Below are positions 44,117 through 56,732 of a DNA stretch of 64,000 nt, piece by piece. The position numbers were made by a program, and so were the translations under genes. The notes under the pieces are model-generated. The model made no database searches and was not told where the DNA came from. It saw only the letters and a list, made by a program, of their open reading frames with translations. This DNA comes from Kappaphycus alvarezii (taxonomy: Eukaryota; Rhodophyta; Florideophyceae; Gigartinales; Solieriaceae): contig NADL03000753.1 of assembly GCA_002205965.3 (NCBI GenBank), positions 806,001 through 870,000 of the forward strand. Reading direction: 5' to 3'. Position 1 is the first letter of the stretch. Every line of letters starts with the position of its first letter.

Positions 44117-45200
44117 CAGTGTCGCGGAAGATCGACCTGTTCGCCGGCTGCTTGTCGCCCAACTTCCTCAACATACGCGATCAAACTCTGACGCATTTCC
44201 CTAACAGAACATGGCAGAGGGCTAACGGGATCTCTAACTACTTGAACAACAAAATAATGAATGACCTGCCATGCTTCCGCCGAGAACAAAGTTCGATCCG
44301 AGGGCTAAATGTCAGGATTCATGATGGAAGATAGAAAGTTCACTTCCTCCCCACTGACGATCTGATGGCGCGCTTTCGTGATTGCGTCACGAAGCTTGGC
44401 GACCATAGTGGGTACCGTGCTATCTCAACTACCCTCAAGAGGTGACAAGAGGGATGCCAAGAATTTCTTAATGACGTCGACGGCAGTCGGGTGGTACCCT
44501 ATCGGTCCGTACTTCGGTGGAGAAGGTTGGGTTGCATCTACTACAGGTACTACCAGCATGGTAGCGGGAGCCGATTTTCATGCGACTTTACGGTCAAACA
44601 AAGCTGAGGAAGAATAGGAAGAGTTACTCTCCTCGAGGCGGGAGTCCCGCGTTGAAGATTCTTTAGATTCTGCTCTAGTCGAACCACGACAATGGGCCCC
44701 ACTTCGTGCCCCGGGGCGCCGTGTTTGCGTCCTTTGCGAGCTCTTCCCAGCTACCGATGACCTTTATTCGAGGTCCTCACACTTGAGCCTTTTAGGAGAC
44801 AGGGAGCCCTAGTCGGATGAAAAAACGAAAACCTCATATCTTTGAGATTCTCCAGCTTTTGCTTCCGAAATCGGAGGTGTACCTGACACTCCTCGACCTC
44901 TAGTTAACCCCCTCCTTTGCTCACGCTTCTGGAACCCGCCTTCCTCCGTTTTCTGAACACTGCCTGCAGCGCTTACTGCATCTGCCGTACTCTCAACTTC
45001 CTTGGTTTCGGGCCCTAATCCTCTGTCCCACGGCTACATCCTCAGAGGTTCGCGGTTCGCAGAAGTCCCCTTGTCCCAGCATGTCGCGCGGAAGAGGAGC
45101 TTTATGGGCTCGAACTATGTCCGGTAACCCATTTTTTGCTGCGCTCGACGGGCCCGAGCTTCGGATTCTCCAATCACCTCCCTCGCCCACGGATCGTACC
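44117..45200. other. unit segment 1 (copy 1): unassigned
   Basis: Plus-strand frames hold GWYPIGPYFGGEGW, a Glu/Ser/Arg stretch, RRVCVLCELFPATDDLYSRSSH (C-x2-C-x14-H) and Pro/Ser-rich sequence. It lies where the gypsy integrase should begin and just before the copia part. Neither a gypsy nor a copia domain was recognised. The same segment is at about 50430-51513, 56733-57814 and from 63027. Confidence 0.4.
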
Positions 45201-46470
45201 AGATGAAGGTAACTCAGTTTCTATAATTGTGCTATAAGCTGATGATATCTTGATCGGAGGATCCAACAGAGCTGGATTGGAAAGAATCAAAACTGAGTTG
45301 AAGAGCCGCTTCAAGATGAAAGATTTCGGTTCATTCAAAGAGTTTCTGGGAATCCAAGTTGTCCGTTACCGTGCGAAAAGATCCATTCATCTTTCTCAGG
45401 CATCTTATACCGATCATATACTCGAAATTTTCAAAATAAGTGACTCAAAGCCCGTAGTCACTCCCATGGTTCTTTCAGGTGGGGACAAAACCGAAGAAAT
45501 GGACAGCCAACTTCCTCCGTCGACATCTTATCGCTCCGTAATTGTTAGCATCATGTATTTAATGATATGCACTCATCCAGATATTGTTTTTACAGTTGGA
45601 ATACTCTCACAGCACTGCGAGAAGCCTCATTTGAGATACTCTAAGGCAGGAAAGCGAGTGTGGCGCTACCTCAAGGGAACCGTGAATCTTTGCATTTGCT
45701 ACGGACTCTCTTCCGCCGCTACGATTATCGGTAACAGCGACTCAGATTAGGAAGGCTGTTGCTCAACTCGCAAATCAACCGAAAGCCTTGTCTCCATGAT
45801 GTCTAGATGGCCCATCTCATGGGGCTCTAGGAAGTAAGGATGTGTTTCCCTGTCTTCCTGTGAAGAAGAATATATTTCACTCTGCACTGCTTTTAAGAAA
45901 TTCTATTGGCTCTCTAATCTTCTCTCTGAGATAATTTTTGTGGAATAAATCCCACAATGATTTCAATCTTCGCCGATTACTTAGGATCGGTTAGCTCTCC
46001 CAAGAACCAGTCCATCAACGAGCAAAAGCATGTTGATATTCGTTACCACTTCGTTCGTAAGGCATTAGCCGGAAAACAGATCCAGATATGTCATTGCCGA
46101 GCCGGAGATCAAGTTTCCGATATTCAGACAAAGCATTTGCTTCGAGTCAAGTTTGTGAAGTTTCGACGTGAGTTGGACACTGCTCATCCTAGCTTTTCCA
46201 ATTAATTTTGTATTGTTTCAGTTTGAGGGGGCGCCATTGTAGTCAGTTCTACTTTGGGGGCCACTTTAGTGTAATTAATTTCTGATGCCTCTTCTTACAG
46301 CTTAAAAATAGGAAAAAGGTTTACAGAAATCTGTTATTTTAGTTTACTGTACAACCTAGAGCTTTGCAGTTACGATTTTGCAATGTACAGTGCTGCACGC
46401 TTGAGCTGATCATTTTTACATCAGCAATACGTTAAAGGCTTGCGCTTCCCACATACCTTGAAGGTTGAAC
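45200..46470 (+). mobile_element. unit segment 2 (copy 1): Ty1/copia 3' end with LTR start
   Basis: Begins at the catalytic RT box (ADDILIGGSN, about 45238), then LKSRFKMKDFGSFKEFLGIQ, SQASYTDHILEIF, RSVIVSIMYLMICTHPDI and the RNase H end (EQKHVDIRYHFVRKALAG, QVSDIQTKHLLRVKF, to 46204). A polypurine stretch TTTGAGGGGGCG follows, then an LTR that starts TGTAGTCAGTTC at 46238 and is traceable to about 46470 by comparison with the reversed copy at 34.4 kb. It is broken with few breaks and is the end part of an element only. Confidence 0.85.
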
Positions 46471-46969
46471 TCACGCAGTAACTTTTGCAAGATGTCTAAT
46501 ACTATGATGGGTCTTCCCCTGTAAAAAAGTTCTCCTTATGAAGTTTGGTACTGATACGCTTTGCGTAACCTCCTACTTTACCGATTCAAGTCCTGTAGGA
46601 CGTAATACTTTCAAAAAGGTGATTTGTTGGCTTGAGCTTACGGAGCCCTTCCCACGATGGACCACAGCGGTCTCTTGTTGTCAACCTAGAGGTTGTGTTT
46701 CTGTGTGAAGTATAACAAAACTTACCTTTTCTGGATCACGTGGATCTTTTTTCCTGGATATCCTACCTATCTCATTAACCGATAGTTCTGAAGAGGAGCT
46801 CACTGTATTGAGCGAATAATCGCTATCTTAGCTCTCATCCTCACTATTTGAGAAATACTCCAAGTTCTAAGACGAACTAGAGATAGGACCCGATGGATTA
46901 TTATACTTGCTCTTTCTAGAGGTCTTTTGTGTTCTTAAGAGAAAATTTCCGATAATTTTTGGAAAGCTT

Positions 46970-47580
46970 TTATTTCTTTGTCTCCTTACTAGACGATTTA
47001 TCTGATTCTAATAAATCATTATCCGAGTCAGGGGAAGCATCTCCCCGCTTGGGTGCTGCAATAACATGGGAAAAGGTGGGACCCCGATCCTTTTGTCGAG
47101 ACAGAAGCTTCTCCTGCAAGTCTGTTGCAACCTCTAGATTCATCAGTCTCCTTGCTACACGTTCCATCGTGTCATCGAAATAACTTTTTATTTTCGTTAT
47201 GCCCTCAAGGGCTAGATTGGAATCCATACTGATAACAGACAGATCTTCTTTCAAAGAAGTAAGTAATGCATGGGACTTGGGAGAGCCATCTTCTTACGAT
47301 GAGATACGAGTCTCCAAATTTCTCACCTTTTCGAAGGTTTCTTCCTTAACCTGGGCTACTACCTCTTGTAAGATATTCACTTCAGTAGATATTGTTTCTT
47401 TTAACTCCTCGTGCAACGCATTGCACATCTCTTCGCATCTTGCTGTAACAGAAAGCTTTAGAATGGACTTTTCATCAGCGTATCTTGTACCACGAGCTGA
47501 AATAGCTCTAGGCGCGATCCTTCCTCTACCTGAAGTATCGGATCTGGAACGGGTGACTCTTTGAGTCTAAATTGTCGAGG
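46970..47580 (-). mobile_element. unit segment 3 (copy 1): coiled-coil gag-like stretch, reversed
   Basis: Minus strand: a Ser/Thr/Arg start (RVTRSRSDTSGRGR), then a long heptad-like helix region (CNALHEELKETISTEVNI, VKEETFEKVRNLETR, DTMERVARRLMNLEVATDL) and an acidic end (PDSDNDLLESDKSSSKE). It recalls the coiled-coil start of the gypsy gag at 39.4 kb, though not closely; more acidic sequence follows to about 46750. Orientation is opposite to the flanking elements. Broken. A host coiled-coil gene fragment is a possible alternative. Confidence 0.45.
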
Positions 47581-48470
47581 ATGTTCGATCTTATGCAAAA
47601 TAGTTTCAAAACTCTTAAGAAGGAGTGTGGTTGTGAAAAACCAGAAAAGTTCTAACAGAAATAAACGTTTCTAGGTCAAGAGACCAAAATTTGTAGCGCA
47701 ATGCACCGAAAAATACCTAGAAATACCACGCTTCCCTATTGCGTATGGCACTGAATACTCGGTGTTCGACGCCACTTTCTCTTCAATCCCTCTGCAGAGT
47801 AGAGCTCGAGAGTTATGAGAACTCAAGTGGTATAGGCTGTGACAAACAAGGGGAAGAAAGGAGAAAAGAGAGTGGATACACCTTCTGCGTAAGATACCAC
47901 AAGGGGCAGGAGCCACCGATTCACCTCTTCGGCGCAACGGGACAATGGGATACTCGTCCTCCTAACAGGAACACAAGGGGTTCACGTCCTCTCTGTAGGG
48001 AAAGTACACAACAAAAAGGTACAAAAACGATGAAATAAACAGGCTAAAATGCCAAGCTGGTGACCGGGGGCCAAAGAGGATAGAGGCTACTATAGCTGCA
48101 AGCTCGTGAGCCTTAATTAAAAGAGGCGTGGCGTTGCACGAGCAAAACACATATCCAAAAACGAACAACGGTGAAGAAGACAATACCTCCCCTACCTTCA
48201 CTGGGATAGTGTCTCTCAGGTCAAACAATGAATACTAAGTTAGATAGTTTGCTAAGCTCACTATTTAGGACACTTGTCACTCTATTACCTTGCTAGAAAT
48301 TAATAAATACCAGGGTCAGTTAGTGGTTCACAGTCAGGCGCAATAAGGACAATTAAATTTAGTGTCACTGTAAATTGCTAACACAAAATGGGGCACCTGC
48401 AACCGTACTGATGAGGCTCGAAAAACTAGCCCAGAACTAAACTAGGCCAGTAGAACATTTGTATCAAATA
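47581..48470. other. unit segment 4 (copy 1): leader or LTR-like, unassigned
   Basis: No coding domain. On the minus strand it lies just upstream of the gag-like stretch, where an LTR and leader would be expected. Overlapping open frames at 47671-47937 and 47962-48228 (-) have no family resemblance. Confidence 0.3.
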
Positions 48471-48472
48471 AA

Positions 48473-50203
48473 GTGCTATTGCACTACAATACACATAGTT
48501 TAGGCCAAAAGCAGGACCTATCTGGACTGATTTCGGTTGCGAGTTTGCTGACTATTATGCTATGTTCGTGTCCGCAAAAGTTTGGCATTGTTAATGCCGC
48601 TCGTGGAAAAATGGAGTACATGTCGAGGAAAACTGGAAATGCACCAAGAGCCCCACTGGAGTTCGTAGTAATCGACACACTTGACGAACTCACCCGTACC
48701 AACAGGGGGAATTGCTTCTTGCTAGTGACCACTGATCGCTATTCTAAGCTCTTACGAACCGTTCCATTCAAGAAAATCTCTGCTGCAGCAGTTGCCTCCG
48801 CCTTCGTAACACAGTGGGTTTTTGTGTACGGTCCACCCATTTATTTATTGTCCGATAATGGTCGCCAGTTTGCTTCAAAATTATTCTTGAGCGTTTATTC
48901 AATTAAGGGTATCAAGAACTTGTTCACTACTACCTACCACCCACAGACAAATGGGCAAGCCGAACGTTTCAATCGTACCATCCTTGCGGCCCTCCGGCAT
49001 TACGTAGCCGATCACCCGACGGACTTGGACCTCTTCACGGACGCGCCAACATTTGCTTATAACAAGCAAGTACACACGACAAAAAACGTGGCCCCATTCG
49101 AACTCGTCTTTTCACGCGCACCCAATCCCTTAGCAATACAAGAATAGCCTAATATTGAAGAGAACTTATCGACGGTGCAATACCATCACCGGTGGAGGGC
49201 TTAGTTAAAAGGTCTTATGTCAGCCGTGGAACAGTCCATAGAGAAGGAACAAGCAAGAAACAAACGCAACTTTGAAGCGCGGCTACGAAAACTGGTATAT
49301 GAAATACCGATCGGATCTTTTGTATTCCTGAGGAAGGAGCCCGGGTAGAGCAAAGAACGGCAATAAAAGTTGTCTTCCGTGGCAACTGGTCGACATAGAG
49401 TCAAGGAAGTTCGAGAAGACACTGTCGTGATCGAAATTGGAGACAAGCAAGATAGTGTATCGCGTGACTGAGTCGAGCTTGCACCAATACGCTGGGGTGA
49501 CGAAAAAAAAGGCCCATCGGAAGCAATTGAAGCCTACACTGGAGCAGAACCAAACGGATCACACCACCCCAGCCACCATAACGCGAATCAACTCAAGTGG
49601 TATCCCCGAAGGTAGTTCGTTGTCCAAAGGATTGCTTGAACTTCCAGTCAGTGGAATGCGAGATGAAGCAATAACTCATGAAGTACATGACTCGCTCGAG
49701 GTTCAGGATTAAAATATGAAGTTGACGGTATCCAAAGAAACAATACATCCCTTAGAGGATGAAAGCAGATATCAGGAGATGCCTTCGCCAAATGCTGCGG
49801 CCCGCTCGCGAGAAAACAGTCCCCCCTAACAAAGACTGGTGATATGAGAGACCGAGAATGACAACAAACTACTCTCAAGGACCCGGCCTCAGTCAAGGGA
49901 ATCCGAGGTTAGGGTACAAAAGCCAGAAGTTCCGAGCCGGGAATATGTCATCGAGAACATTTTATCATATGCTCGAGGTGAAGACGAGGAGCTTTGCTTC
50001 GTGTCCACTGGTCTGGCTATCCCATCTCGGAGTCAACTTGGGAACCTGTATCTGCGCTTGCAAGGAGCAAGTTAGTGCAATACTTCCGGAAAAATAAACT
50101 GCCTCTACCACCAGAATTGGAAACTGCTCAAGTTGGAAAAAATCCCCAAGATAATTCTCAATCTATCAATTCTGTTCCACTCTTCAGAAGGGAGATGAAT
50201 TAA
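48473..50203 (+). mobile_element. unit segment 5 (copy 1): Ty3/gypsy integrase core and chromodomain
   Basis: Integrase core: RAPLEFVVIDTLDELTRTN (first Asp), FLLVTTDRYSKLLRTVPF, VFVYGPPIYLLSDNGRQFAS (second Asp), TTYHPQTNGQAERFNRTIL (Glu) and FAYNKQVHTTKNVAPFEL. After about 49150 follow the integrase C-terminal part and then a chromodomain (LRVHWSGYPISESTWEPVS, about 49997-50053), which defines the chromovirus branch and is known to guide integration to chosen chromatin. It is broken with few breaks. It fits as the missing 3' part of the gypsy element at 39.25-44.1 kb. Confidence 0.9.
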
Positions 50204-50429
50204 AGACTCAAAGGATAGAGTCAAACCAAGAACTCATTATCTTTTAGCCGACATGGACAGCAGCACAAGGAGGTTTGCCAGAGGGCTCGCTAGTAGCCAT
50301 TTCAAAAGGGCTCACTGAATTGAAACGGGAACTTCCCAAAACTTTCGGCATATTGTTGAAAACTATGACTTTCAATTATTTACTGTCGTTGGGATTCGCT
50401 CATGTCTCTAAGTATCCATCGATACAGGG
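50204..50429. other. unit segment 6 (copy 1): tail after the chromodomain
   Basis: About 225 bases of unassigned sequence close the unit and run directly into the next copy through ATACAGGGCAGTG. It may be the 3' untranslated end of the gypsy element. Confidence 0.4.
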
Positions 50430-53400
50430 CAGTGTCGCGGAAGATCGACCTGTTCGCCGGCTGCTTGTCGCCCAACTTCCTCAACATACGCGATCAAACT
50501 CTGACGCATTTCCCTAACAGAACATGGCAGAGGGCTAACGGGATCTCTAACTACTTGAACAACAAAATAATGAATGACCTGCCATGCTTCCGCCGAGAAC
50601 AAAGTTCGATCCGAGGGCTAAATGTCAGGATTCATGATGGAAGATAGAAAGTTCACTTCCTCCCCACTGACGATCTGATGGCGCGCTTTCGTGATTGCGT
50701 CACGAAGCTTGGCGACCATAGTGGGTACCGTGCTATCTCAACTACCCTCAAGAGGTGACAAGAGGGATGCCAAGAATTTCTTAATGACGTCGACGGCAGT
50801 CGGGTGGTACCCTATCGGTCCGTACTTCGGTGGAGAAGGTTGGGTTGCATCTACTACAGGTACTACCAGCATGGTAGCGGGAGCCGATTTTCATGCGACT
50901 TTACGGTCAAACAAAGCTGAGGAAGAATAGGAAGAGTTACTCTCCTCGAGGCGGGAGTCCCGCGTTGAAGATTCTTTAGATTCTGCTCTAGTCGAACCAC
51001 GACAATGGGCCCCACTTCGTGCCCCGGGGCGCCGTGTTTGCGTCCTTTGCGAGCTCTTCCCAGCTACCGATGACCTTTATTCGAGGTCCTCACACTTGAG
51101 CCTTTTAGGAGACAGGGAGCCCTAGTCGGATGAAAAAACGAAAACCTCATATCTTTGAGATTCTCCAGCTTTTGCTTCCGAAATCGGAGGTGTACCTGAC
51201 ACTCCTCGACCTCTAGTTAACCCCCTCCTTTGCTCACGCTTCTGGAACCCGCCTTCCTCCGTTTTCTGAACACTGCCTGCAGCGCTTACTGCATCTGCCG
51301 TACTCTCAACTTCCTTGGTTTCGGGCCCTAATCCTCTGTCCCACGGCTACATCCTCAGAGGTTCGCGGTTCGCAGAAGTCCCCTTGTCCCAGCATGTCGC
51401 GCGGAAGAGGAGCTTTATGGGCTCGAACTATGTCCGGTAACCCATTTTTTGCTGCGCTCGACGGGCCCGAGCTTCGGATTCTCCAATCACCTCCCTCGCC
51501 CACGGATCGTACCAGATGAAGGTAACTCAGTTTCTATAATTGTGCTATAAGCTGATGATATCTTGATCGGAGGATCCAACAGAGCTGGATTGGAAAGAAT
51601 CAAAACTGAGTTGAAGAGCCGCTTCAAGATGAAAGATTTCGGTTCATTCAAAGAGTTTCTGGGAATCCAAGTTGTCCGTTACCGTGCGAAAAGATCCATT
51701 CATCTTTCTCAGGCATCTTATACCGATCATATACTCGAAATTTTCAAAATAAGTGACTCAAAGCCCGTAGTCACTCCCATGGTTCTTTCAGGTGGGGACA
51801 AAACCGAAGAAATGGACAGCCAACTTCCTCCGTCGACATCTTATCGCTCCGTAATTGTTAGCATCATGTATTTAATGATATGCACTCATCCAGATATTGT
51901 TTTTACAGTTGGAATACTCTCACAGCACTGCGAGAAGCCTCATTTGAGATACTCTAAGGCAGGAAAGCGAGTGTGGCGCTACCTCAAGGGAACCGTGAAT
52001 CTTTGCATTTGCTACGGACTCTCTTCCGCCGCTACGATTATCGGTAACAGCGACTCAGATTAGGAAGGCTGTTGCTCAACTCGCAAATCAACCGAAAGCC
52101 TTGTCTCCATGATGTCTAGATGGCCCATCTCATGGGGCTCTAGGAAGTAAGGATGTGTTTCCCTGTCTTCCTGTGAAGAAGAATATATTTCACTCTGCAC
52201 TGCTTTTAAGAAATTCTATTGGCTCTCTAATCTTCTCTCTGAGATAATTTTTGTGGAATAAATCCCACAATGATTTCAATCTTCGCCGATTACTTAGGAT
52301 CGGTTAGCTCTCCCAAGAACCAGTCCATCAACGAGCAAAAGCATGTTGATATTCGTTACCACTTCGTTCGTGAGGCATTAGCCGGAAAACAGATCCAGAT
52401 ATGTCATTGCCGAGCCGGAGATCAAGTTTCCGATATTCAGACAAAGCATTTGCTTCGAGTCAAGTTTGTGAAGTTTCGACGTGAGTTGGACACTGCTCAT
52501 CCTAGCTTTTCCAATTAATTTTGTATTGTTTCAGTTTGAGGGGGCGCCATTGTAGTCAGTTCTACTTTGGGGGCCACTTTAGTGTAATTAATTTCTGATG
52601 CCTCTTCTTACAGCTTAAAAATAGGAAAAAGGTTTACAGAAATCTGTTATTTTAGTTTACTGTACAACCTAGAGCTTTGCAGTTACGATTTTGCAATGTA
52701 CAGTGCTGCACGCTTGAGCTGATCATTTTTACATCAGCAATACGTTAAAGGCTTGCGCTTCCCACATACCTTGAAGGTTGAACTCACGCAGTAACTTTTG
52801 CAAGATGTCTAATACTATGATGGGTCTTCCCCTGTAAAAAAGTTCTCCTTATGAAGTTTGGTACTGATACGCTTTGCGTAACCTCCTACTTTACCGATTC
52901 AAGTCCTGTAGGACGTAATACTTTCAAAAAGGTGATTTGTTGGCTTGAGCTTACGGAGCCCTTCCCACGATGGACCACAGCGGTCTCTTGTTGTCAACCT
53001 AGAGGTTGTGTTTCTGTGTGAAGTATAACAAAACTTACCTTTTCTGGATCACGTGGATCTTTTTTCCTGGATATCCTACCTATCTCATTAACCGATAGTT
53101 CTGAAGAGGAGCTCACTGTATTGAGCGAATAATCGCTATCTTAGCTCTCATCCTCACTATTTGAGAAATACTCCAAGTTCTAAGACGAACTAGAGATAGG
53201 ACCCGATGGATTATTATACTTGCTCTTTCTAGAGGTCTTTTGTGTTCTTAAGAGAAAATTTCCGATAATTTTTGGAAAGCTTTTATTTCTTTGTCTCCTT
53301 ACTAGACGATTTATCTGATTCTAATAAATCATTATCCGAGTCAGGGGAAGCATCTCCCCGCTTGGGTGCTGCAATAACATGGGAAAAGGTGGGACCCCGA

Positions 53401-56400
53401 TCCTTTTGTCGAGACAGAAGCTTCTCCTGCAAGTCTGTTGCAACCTCTAGATTCATCAGTCTCCTTGCTACACGTTCCATCGTGTCATCGAAATAACTTT
53501 TTATTTTCGTTATGCCCTCAAGGGCTAGATTGGAATCCATACTGATAACAGACAGATCTTCTTTCAAAGAAGTAAGTAATGCATGGGACTTGGGAGAGCC
53601 ATCTTCTTACGATGAGATACGAGTCTCCAAATTTCTCACCTTTTCGAAGGTTTCTTCCTTAACCTGGGCTACTACCTCTTGTAAGATATTCACTTCAGTA
53701 GATATTGTTTCTTTTAACTCCTCGTGCAACGCATTGCACATCTCTTCGCATCTTGCTGTAACAGAAAGCTTTAGAATGGACTTTTCATCAGCGTATCTTG
53801 TACCACGAGCTGAAATAGCTCTAGGCGCGATCCTTCCTCTACCTGAAGTATCGGATCTGGAACGGGTGACTCTTTGAGTCTAAATTGTCGAGGATGTTCG
53901 ATCTTATGCAAAATAGTTCAAAACTCTTAAGAAGGAGTGTGTTGTGAAAAACCAGAAAAGTTAACAGAAATAAACGTTTCTAGGTCAAGAGACCAAAATT
54001 TGTAGCGCAATGCACCGAAAAATACCTAGAAATACCACGCTTCCCTATTGCGTATGGCACTGAATACTCGGTGTTCGACGCCACTTTCTCTTCAATCCTC
54101 TGCAGAGTAGAGCTCGAGAGTTATGAGAACTCAAGTGGTATAGGCTGTGACAAACAAGGGAAGAAAGGAGAAAAGAGAGTGGATACACCTTCTGCGTAAG
54201 ATACCACAAGGGGCAGGAGCCACCGATTCACCTCTTCGGCAACGGGACAATGGGATACTCGTCCTCCTAACAGGAACACAAGGGGTTCACGTCCTCTCTG
54301 TAGGGAAAGTACACAACAAAAAGGTACAAAAACGATGAAATAAACAGGCTAAAATGCCAAGCTGGTGACCGGGGGCCAAAGAGGATAGAGGCTACTATAG
54401 CTGCAAGCTCGTGAGCCTTAATTAAAAGAGGCGTGGCGTTGCACGAGCAAAACACATATCCAAAAACGAACAACGGTGAAGAAGACAATACCTCCCCTAC
54501 CTTCACTGGGATAGTGTCTCTCAGGTCAAACAATGAATACTAAGTTAGATAGTTTGCTAAGCTCACTATTTAGGACACTTGTCACTCTATTACCTTGCTA
54601 GAAATTAATAAATACCAGGGTCAGTTAGTGGTTCACAGTCAGGCGCAATAAGGACAATTAAATTTAGTGTCACTGTAAATTGCTAACACAAAATGGGGCA
54701 CCTGCAACCGTACTGATGAGGCTCGAAAAACTAGCCCAGAACTAAACTAGGCCAGTAGAACATTTGTATCAAATAAAGTGCTATTGCACTACAATACACA
54801 TAGTTCAGGCCAAAAGCAGGACCTATCTGGACTGATTTCGGTTGCGAGTTTGCTGACTATTATGCTATGTTCGTGTCCGCAAAAGTTTGGCATTGTTAAT
54901 GCCGCTCGTGGAAAAATGGAGTACATGTCGAGGAAAACTGGAAATGCACCAAGAGCCCCACTGGAGTTCGTAGTAATCGACACACTTGACGAACTCACCC
55001 GTACCAACAGGGGGAATTGCTTCTTGCTAGTGACCACTGATCGCTATTCTAAGCTCTTACGAACCGTTCCATTCAAGAAAATCTCTGCTGCAGCAGTTGC
55101 CTCCGCCTTCGTAACACAGTGGGTTTTTGTGTACGGTCCACCCATTTATTTATTGTCCGATAATGGTCGCCAGTTTGCTTCAAAATTATTCTTGAGCGTT
55201 TATTCAATTAAGGGTATCAAGAACTTGTTCACTACTACCTACCACCACAGACAAATGGGCAAGCCGAACGTTTCAATCGTACCATCCTTGCGGCCCTCCG
55301 GCATTACGTAGCCGATCACCCGACGGACTTGGACCTCTTCACGGACGCGCCAACATTTGCTTATAACAAGCAAGTACACACGACAAAAAACGTGGCCCCA
55401 TTCGAACTCGTCTTTTCACGCGCACCCAATCCCTTAGCAATACAAGAATAGCCTAATATTGAAGAGAACTTATCGACGGTGCAATACCATCACCGGTGGA
55501 GGGCTTAGTTAAAAGGTCTTATGTCAGCCGTGGAACAGTCCATAGAGAAGGAACAAGCAAGAAACAAACGCAACTTTGAAGCGCGGCTACGAAAACTGGT
55601 ATATGAAATACCGATCGGATCTTTTGTATTCCTGAGGAAGGAGCCCGGGTAGAGCAAAGAACGGCAATAAAAGTTGTCTTCCGTGGCAACTGGTCGACAT
55701 AGAGTCAAGGAAGTTCGAGAAGACACTGTCGTGATCGAAATTGGAGACAAGCAAGATAGTGTATCGCGTGACTGAGTCGAGCTTGCACCAATACGCTGGG
55801 GTGACGAAAAAAAAGGCCCATCGGAAGCAATTGAAGCCTACACTGGAGCAGAACCAAACGGATCACACCACCCCAGCCACCATAACGCGAATCAACTCAA
55901 GTGGTATCCCCGAAGGTAGTTCGTTGTCCAAAGGATTGCTTGAACTTCCAGTCAGTGGAATGCGAGATGAAGCAATAACTCATGAAGTACATGACTCGCT
56001 CGAGGTTCAGGATTAAAATATGAAGTTGACGGTATCCAAAGAAACAATACATCCCTTAGAGGATGAAAGCAGATATCAGGAGATGCCTTCGCCAAATGCT
56101 GCGGCCCGCTCGCGAGAAAACAGTCCCCCTAACAAAGACTGGTGATATGAAGAGACCGAGAATGACAACAAACTACTCTCAAGGACCCGGCCTCAGTCAA
56201 GGGAATCCGAGGTTAGGGTACAAAAGCCAGAAGTTCCGAGCCGGGAATATGTCATCGAAACATTTTATCATATGCTCGAGGTGAAGACGAGGAGCTTTGC
56301 TTCGTGTCCACTGGTCTGGCTATCCCATCTCGGAGTCAACTTGGGAACCTGTATCTGCGCTTGCAAGGAGCAAGTTAGTGCAATACTTCCGGAAAAATAA

Positions 56401-56732
56401 ACTGCCTCTACCACCAGAATTGGAAACTGCTCAAGTTGGAAAAAATCCCCAAGATAATTCTCAATCTATCAATTCTGTTCCACTCTTCAGAAGGGAGATG
56501 AATTAAAGACTCAAAGGATAGAGTCAAACCAAGAACTCATTATCTTTTAGCCGACATGGACAGCAGCACAAGGAGGTTTGCCAGAGGGCTCGCTAGTAGC
56601 CATTTCAAAAGGGCTCACTGAATTGAAACGGGAACTTCCCAAAACTTTCGGCATATTGTTGAAAACTATGACTTTCAATTATTTACTGTCGTTGGGATTC
56701 GCTCATGTCTCTAAGTATCCATCGATACAGGG
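50430..56732. repeat. array copy 2
   Basis: Same segments as copy 1: unassigned 50430-51513; copia 3' end about 51513-52783 (LTR start at 52551); reversed gag-like 53283-53890; leader-like to about 54775; gypsy integrase and chromodomain 54778-56506; tail to 56732. Nearly identical to copy 1, with a few small differences. The retrotransposon parts are broken as in copy 1. Confidence 0.95.
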
